Shown one piece after another: positions 60,165 through 64,000 of a DNA stretch of 64,000 nucleotides; positions within the stretch are counted from its first letter, which is position 1, and the number at the start of each line of letters is the position of its first letter. Source of the DNA: Timonella sp031979385 (GTDB lineage Bacteria > Actinomycetota > Actinomycetes > Actinomycetales > Cellulomonadaceae); assembly GCA_031979385.1 (NCBI GenBank), contig DALZEF010000011.1:1-64000 (forward strand). Direction: 5' to 3'. Below the pieces are notes generated by a model. It was not told the DNA's origin, ran no database searches, and saw nothing but the letters and a program-made list of their open reading frames with translations. A program made the position numbers and the translations under genes.

Positions 60165-60731
60165 TCAAACGAATAGAGGAAGAGGTGGCCCACGGCGTGG
60201 ATGGAAACGGGAGAACAGACGCGAGCACAAGGAGGAAACGACGGTCGTGTCGCTGCGCATAGGCCGATACCTTGGCACGACGGCGATGAGTTGCTGCGGT
60301 ATGAATACCGCAAGGAGACCGCTGAGGGCGCTCAGGAAATCATCGATCCGATGCAGAATCATGCTGAGTGCGATCGCAGATACGATGTGAGTTGCGAGCA
60401 TTGCAGGAGTCAGATGGCCATGCACGCTGGCTTGGCCAATCTGCATCAGGTCTGCGGACTCAAGATGGACCTGGTGAGCACCATGTAGGTCACCGCTCAG
60501 CGTGAAACTGGGAACCCCGAATGAAAAGTGTGCGATGGCCTGGGCCATCACCGCAACGCAGATGGTCACGATGCGGCGATTCAACCGCGCTGCAACGGCC
60601 GCACAAGGCATCAGGAAAACTACGGTGACAAGAAGTCCTGTGAGCGTGGGCAGGCTCTGCGCCACGAGTGCATGAGCGCTCATGGCGAGCATGGCCAAGA
60701 CTAGCCACATCGCTGCAAAACGCTGAATCAT
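60165..60731 (-). CDS. membrane protein of the copper cluster
   Basis: 188 residues with four to five hydrophobic segments (FAAMWLVLAMLAMSAHALV, LTGLLVTVVFLMPCAAVAA, IVTICVAVMAQAIAHFSF, MLATHIVSAIALSMILH) and a His-containing central loop (LHGAHQVHLE ... VHGHLTPAML). I do not know a named family; comparable His-bearing membrane proteins occur beside PCu(A)C genes in actinobacteria, which suggests metal handling. ATG is 6 nt after TAGGGT, so this is probably the first, leaderless gene of the operon. Confidence 0.7.
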   Translation of the reverse strand: MIQRFAAMWLVLAMLAMSAHALVAQSLPTLTGLLVTVVFLMPCAAVAARLNRRIVTICVAVMAQAIAHFSFGVPSFTLSGDLHGAHQVHLESADLMQIGQASVHGHLTPAMLATHIVSAIALSMILHRIDDFLSALSGLLAVFIPQQLIAVVPRYRPMRSDTTVVSSLCSRLFSRFHPRRGPPLPLFV

Positions 60732-60737
60732 GCCTCT

Positions 60738-60743
60738 ACCCTA
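60738..60743 (-). promoter_or_regulatory. -10 box of the copper/DyP operon
   Basis: TAGGGT, then AGAGGC, then ATG. Confidence 0.55.
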
Positions 60744-60756
60744 GCGTGTTGTCGCC

Positions 60757-61416
60757 CTAGCGATGTGCGTCGATCACTTCAAGCGCACGCAGCATTGATC
60801 CGGTCACTGCGTAGTCGGCTTGTTCAGCCACGATGGGCTTGGCGTTGAAGGCGATGCCTATTCCAGCAGCACGAATCATATCGAGGTCATTTGCCCCATC
60901 GCCGAGAGCAACGGTCCGGTTCATTGGGATTGCGAGTTCCGCCGCATTGGAGCGCAGGAACTGTTCTTTGAAGGCCCGATCCACGACCTGTCCACTGGTA
61001 CGACCCGTCAGGGCACCGTTGTCCACCTCGAGGGTGTTGGCGTGGAAGCGAGTGACGTTGACCTCAGCGGCGAGTCCAGCGACGATCTCTTCAAATCCTC
61101 CAGAGACAAGGGCTACCTCCCAGCCGCGTTCTTGACAGGCACCAATGAATTCCTGGGCGCCGTCAGAGAACGTTATTCGCGAGCGCACGGACTGAAGTTG
61201 CTCGATGGTAACGCCTTTGAGAGTTGCCACGCGTTGCTCAAGTGACTGCGCGAAGTCGAGTTCCCCTCTCATCGCGGCCTCGGTGACCGCTGCAACCTGT
61301 TCCAACGTCCCGGCATGGTGGGCTATCAGTTCGATGACTTCCTGCTGGATCAGGGTCGAGTCGACATCCATGACGATCAGTCTGCGTGCGGCGGGATCAG
61401 TTGTGTATGCAGTCAC
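60757..61416 (-). CDS. serB: phosphoserine phosphatase
   Basis: 219 residues, HAD subfamily IB. Motif I is VMDVDSTLIQQEVIE (Asp17, Asp19), with VALVSGGFEEI (motif II), VDRAFKEQFL (Lys) and ALGDGANDLDMIRAAGIGIAFNAKP (motif III). It dephosphorylates phosphoserine in the last step of serine synthesis. There is no N-terminal ACT domain, unlike longer actinobacterial SerB forms. The GTG start is 6 nt after TAACCT. Confidence 0.94.
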   Translation of the reverse strand: MTAYTTDPAARRLIVMDVDSTLIQQEVIELIAHHAGTLEQVAAVTEAAMRGELDFAQSLEQRVATLKGVTIEQLQSVRSRITFSDGAQEFIGACQERGWEVALVSGGFEEIVAGLAAEVNVTRFHANTLEVDNGALTGRTSGQVVDRAFKEQFLRSNAAELAIPMNRTVALGDGANDLDMIRAAGIGIAFNAKPIVAEQADYAVTGSMLRALEVIDAHR

Positions 61417-61422
61417 CGCAAT

Positions 61423-61428
61423 AGGTTA
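61423..61428 (-). promoter_or_regulatory. -10 box of leaderless serB
   Basis: TAACCT, then ATTGCG, then GTG. Confidence 0.55.
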
Positions 61429-61496
61429 TCGCGCCAGGTGGTGGCTCGAGCGCGCGTCCACACCCTGAACCCTGCACCAAGACGACAGGCACAAAA

Positions 61497-61958
61497 CTAT
61501 TGAGATGCCTCGTACAGTTCGTCTTCTGAGGGTTGCGGGCCGCGCGCATCAAAGTGTGCGCAGATAATTGTTGCCACGCACAGGCCGATACCGATAATCC
61601 CCATGGGGTTGGAGAAACCGATGGCCAGACCGAGCTGCCCTGGCGTGTCCCCTGTCGCCACGGCGTGCAGGGTACCGTCGATCCGGTCAGGAATCAGGAA
61701 TCCAAGCAGAGTGAAGCACAGCCAGGCACCGCTCATCACGATGAGGGTCCTGGGCTGTGTTGGATGGCCACTGCGCGTGGTCCGTGAGATATTGCGTGCG
61801 ATCAGAAGATGCAGTGTGATGATGGGCAGACCCAGTAGCAAAATGTACAGCCCTGTGAACGACCCGAGCAGACCAAACAGTCCACGGCCAAAGACAACCC
61901 ACGCGGCAGACAACAGGCCAGCGCCGCCGAACAGCAGATACGGGTGATTGATGTTCAT
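61497..61958 (-). CDS. four-helix membrane protein, unknown function
   Basis: 153 residues. Hydrophobic segments at about 7-25, 32-55, 70-90 and 112-133 (MGIIGIGLCVATIICAHF), with a charged cytoplasmic-looking C-terminus. No family recognised. TACACT lies 7 nt before the ATG, so it may be transcribed from within the end of the SixA-type gene region. Confidence 0.7.
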   Translation of the reverse strand: MNINHPYLLFGGAGLLSAAWVVFGRGLFGLLGSFTGLYILLLGLPIITLHLLIARNISRTTRSGHPTQPRTLIVMSGAWLCFTLLGFLIPDRIDGTLHAVATGDTPGQLGLAIGFSNPMGIIGIGLCVATIICAHFDARGPQPSEDELYEASQ

Positions 61959-61974
61959 GACCTGGAGTGTAACC

Positions 61975-62502
61975 CTAGAGCTGCGGGCGAGCGCTCAGCG
62001 TCAGACGCGCGGTTGCCTCAGCCCAGGCGTTCCAAGGCAGTGTGGATTCGAGGACGGCGAAGGCGCTGGTCTGTAGCCCGAAGCGAACTTTGCTGTATGC
62101 CTCTAGGTCCGAATCAGGCCCGCCAAGGTGTGCGGCGAGAGCGGACATGGTGGGCTCGTGTCCCACGATCAAGGCGGTGGAACACGAGCCGTCAAGTTCA
62201 CCGATCATGGACAGGACGTCCTGTGGATGCGCCAGATACAACGCATCGGTGATCTCAGCGAATGAAGCCTCTACGTCAAGTCCGTTAGAGAGCAGTTCCC
62301 AGGTCTGTCGGGTGCGTAACGCTCCCGATACCATGACTCGATCTGGGGTCACGCCCAGTTCGACCAGGAGTGGCCCGGCGGCGTTCGCCTGCCTACGCCC
62401 GTTAAGGGCTAAAGGCCGCATCTCGTCTGACACGGAGCCTGCTGGCTCGGCCTTTGCATGCCGCATAAGCACGAGTCGGCGCGTTTCATTCGCTGAATTC
62501 AC
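61975..62502 (-). CDS. SixA-type histidine phosphatase
   Basis: 175 residues of the histidine phosphatase superfamily: LVLMRHAKAEP (RHG-type nucleophile His), GALRTRQTWELL, and IVGHEPTMSALAAHLGG with the second catalytic His. SixA-like proteins dephosphorylate phosphohistidine proteins, but the target is unknown. The GTG start follows the inhA stop by 1 nt, so it is the third gene of the fabG-inhA transcript. Confidence 0.88.
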   Translation of the reverse strand: MNSANETRRLVLMRHAKAEPAGSVSDEMRPLALNGRRQANAAGPLLVELGVTPDRVMVSGALRTRQTWELLSNGLDVEASFAEITDALYLAHPQDVLSMIGELDGSCSTALIVGHEPTMSALAAHLGGPDSDLEAYSKVRFGLQTSAFAVLESTLPWNAWAEATARLTLSARPQL

Positions 62503-62503
62503 A

Positions 62504-63271
62504 TCACTGTCCCATCGCGTGGACGCCTCCGTCCACGTGGACGATTTCGGCGGTCGTTGCTGGGAACCAGTCTGACAGCAGGGCGGCTACCGCGCGAGCG
62601 GCAGGCTCTGGATCAGTCTGATCCCACCCGAGCGGGGCGCGCTCAGGCCAGGACCCCTCCATCTGTTCAAAGCCTGGAATGGACTTCGCAGCGGTGGTTC
62701 GGATTGGTCCCGCAGATACGAGGTTAACCCGAATCTTGTCTGGACCGAGATCACGGGCGAGATAACGCGCAGTGGATTCGAATGCGGCCTTTGCCACACC
62801 CATCCAGTCATAAACAGGCCATGCGAACTGTGCATCGAAGGTCAAACCAACCACCGAACCACCGTTCTTCATGAGTGGTTTTGTGGCTACTGCCAGCGAC
62901 TTTAGCGAGAACGCGGAGACTTCGAGAGCAGTGGCAACATCTGCCCATTCGCCGGCCAGGAAGTTGCCGCCCATAACGGACTGAGGTGCGAATCCGATGG
63001 AGTGAACTACCCCATCGAGAGAATCAACGTGTTCCAAGACACGTGCTTCCAACTGTGCGAGGTCGTCCTCGTTGGTGACGTCCAGTTGCAGAACCTCGGG
63101 GGTAACGGGCAGACGCTTGGCGATGGCTGCGGTCAATCGAGCTTGGCGGCCAAACGAGGTCAGGATGACCTGAGCGCCTTCCTGCTGCGCGAGTTTCGCA
63201 ACGTGAAATGCGATTGAGCCATCGGTGAGCACACCGGTGACGAGGATTTTCTTGCCTTCGAGCAGACCCAT
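62504..63271 (-). CDS. inhA: NADH-dependent enoyl-ACP reductase, InhA/FabI
   Basis: 255 residues from the ATG with AAGGAAAAC upstream. GKKILVTGVLTDGSIAFHVAKLAQQEGAQVILT is the NAD site, and Y154-x6-K161 (YDWMGVAK) is the FabI/InhA catalytic pair. SAGPIRTTAAKSIPGF is the substrate-loop region. It reduces the enoyl-ACP double bond in type II fatty acid synthesis and is the family target of triclosan and activated isoniazid. It follows fabG by 49 bp, the order of mycobacterial mabA-inhA. Confidence 0.95.
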   Translation of the reverse strand: MGLLEGKKILVTGVLTDGSIAFHVAKLAQQEGAQVILTSFGRQARLTAAIAKRLPVTPEVLQLDVTNEDDLAQLEARVLEHVDSLDGVVHSIGFAPQSVMGGNFLAGEWADVATALEVSAFSLKSLAVATKPLMKNGGSVVGLTFDAQFAWPVYDWMGVAKAAFESTARYLARDLGPDKIRVNLVSAGPIRTTAAKSIPGFEQMEGSWPERAPLGWDQTDPEPAARAVAALLSDWFPATTAEIVHVDGGVHAMGQ

Positions 63272-63320
63272 GCTGTTTTCCTTAAGTCTTTTACAGGGAG
63301 ATGGATAGAGATTGTGAGGC

Positions 63321-64000
63321 TCAGTGGCCCATGCCGAGTCCGCCATCAACGGGCACGACAGCACCTGAGATGTATCCGGACTCATTGGATGCAAGGAATG
63401 CGACCGCGGCTGCCACTTCTTCAGGCTGCGCGAAGCGAGCAGCCGGGATGGATGCCTTGTACTTCTTTTGCGTGTCCTGCGGGAGCGCAGCAGTCATTGC
63501 GGTCTCGATGAAGCCTGGCGCAACGACGTTCGCGGTGATGCCTCGTGCACCGATCTCACGAGTGATGGAGCGGGCGAGGCCAACGAGTCCTGCCTTGGAG
63601 GCAGCGTAGTTGGCCTGGCCCGGACCGCCGTACAGGCCAATGACGGAGGAGATCATGACGATGCGACCAAAGCGAGCCTTGATCATGCCTTTGGATGCGC
63701 GGCGCACGCAGCGAAACGTTCCGCCCAAGTTGACGTCGAGAACAGATTCGAATTCATCATCGCTCATGCGCATGAGCAACTGGTCCTTGGTGATTCCTGC
63801 GTTTGCCACGAGCACCTCCACCGGACCGAGTTCCGCTTCGATCCTGCTGAATGCCTCATCGACTTGCTCGGTTGAGGTCATGTCACCGTGGACACCGAAT
63901 ACGCCATCGGGCAGGTCTCCACTGCGGTAGATTGTGGCGACTCTGTCACCCTGGGCCACGAATCGCTCGGCGATAGCGCGTCCAATCCCTCGGTTCGCTC
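63321..64000 (-). CDS. fabG: 3-oxoacyl-ACP reductase, N-terminus outside window
   Basis: The 5' end lies beyond the right edge. The visible part begins ANRGIGRAIAERFVAQGDRVA, the end of the NADP-binding glycine motif, then VLVANAGITKDQLLMRM, VNLGGTFRCVRRA, the catalytic SSVIGLYGGPGQANYAASKAG (Ser, Tyr, Lys) and a C-terminal SGAVVPVDGGLGMGH. It reduces 3-oxoacyl-ACP upstream of InhA in fatty acid synthesis. Confidence 0.95.
   Translation of the reverse strand, partial: ANRGIGRAIAERFVAQGDRVATIYRSGDLPDGVFGVHGDMTSTEQVDEAFSRIEAELGPVEVLVANAGITKDQLLMRMSDDEFESVLDVNLGGTFRCVRRASKGMIKARFGRIVMISSVIGLYGGPGQANYAASKAGLVGLARSITREIGARGITANVVAPGFIETAMTAALPQDTQKKYKASIPAARFAQPEEVAAAVAFLASNESGYISGAVVPVDGGLGMGH

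Overview
This window is a chromosomal segment of an actinobacterium (Actinomycetota). The evidence is a complete Pup-proteasome locus (arc, dop, pup, prcB, prcA, pafA), a mycothiol ligase (mshC), an ImuA'-ImuB-DnaE2 mutagenesis cassette behind a perfect TCGAAC-N4-GTTCGA LexA box, an accessory SecA2, an actinobacterial glgA/glgC pair and a fabG-inhA pair. I cannot name the genus. Most genes are ordinary core genes, densely packed and often translationally coupled by 1-8 nt overlaps. Many isolated genes appear to be leaderless: a TANNNT -10 box lies exactly 6 or 7 nt before the start codon.

Layout. 1-8235 (minus strand): hisF, two half-transporters of a heterodimeric ABC exporter, hisI, trpE, the Trp-associated membrane protein, an HGxxPAAW-type protein, then trpC running off the left edge. 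8434-16132 (minus): the proteasome/pupylation locus with a terminal FKBP lipoprotein. 16490-24770: trmI, a site-2-type protease, a RecB-like nuclease, a HAD phosphatase, a PAC2 protein, mshC, uppP and two small proteins. 24810-29220: an M20 peptidase, an M3 oligopeptidase and a NUDIX hydrolase. 29313-30900: three near-identical tRNA-Leu(GAG) cassettes; copies 2 and 3 enclose a small islet with an HTH regulator whose promoter is covered by two identical-arm palindromes. 30905-34768: an MFS transporter, a beta-lactamase-family protein and a DapA-like protein with a long low-complexity tail. 34821-41029: the SOS mutagenesis operon. 41196-46703: a YbaK-type deacylase, a GNAT acetyltransferase, a small membrane protein, secA2, a mycothiol-dependent-isomerase-family protein and a TrmH-type methyltransferase.

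46940-50170 is a thiamine salvage operon (thiM, thiE, a thiD-tenA fusion) under a TPP riboswitch. 50456-54047 holds an SPFH/NfeD pair, an ABC ATPase and an unrecognised gene. 54121-54509 holds a 33-bp-arm perfect palindrome and a 91-bp tandem repeat array interrupted by 100 Ns, which is an assembly gap. 54487-55232 is a pair of SMR exporter genes preceded by what looks like a guanidine-III (ykkC-III) riboswitch. 55394-57915 holds divergent glgA and glgC. 58180-60731 is a probable copper/heme-enzyme operon (membrane protein, PCu(A)C chaperone lipoprotein, Tat-exported DyP peroxidase). 60757-64000 holds serB, a small membrane protein, a SixA-type phosphatase, inhA/fabI and fabG, which runs off the right edge.

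No rRNA, CRISPR array, prophage or insertion sequence was seen. The observations most worth following are the HTH islet between duplicated tRNA genes, the exporter embedded in the his/trp operon, the guanidine-III element, the unresolved tandem array and the widespread leaderless start architecture.
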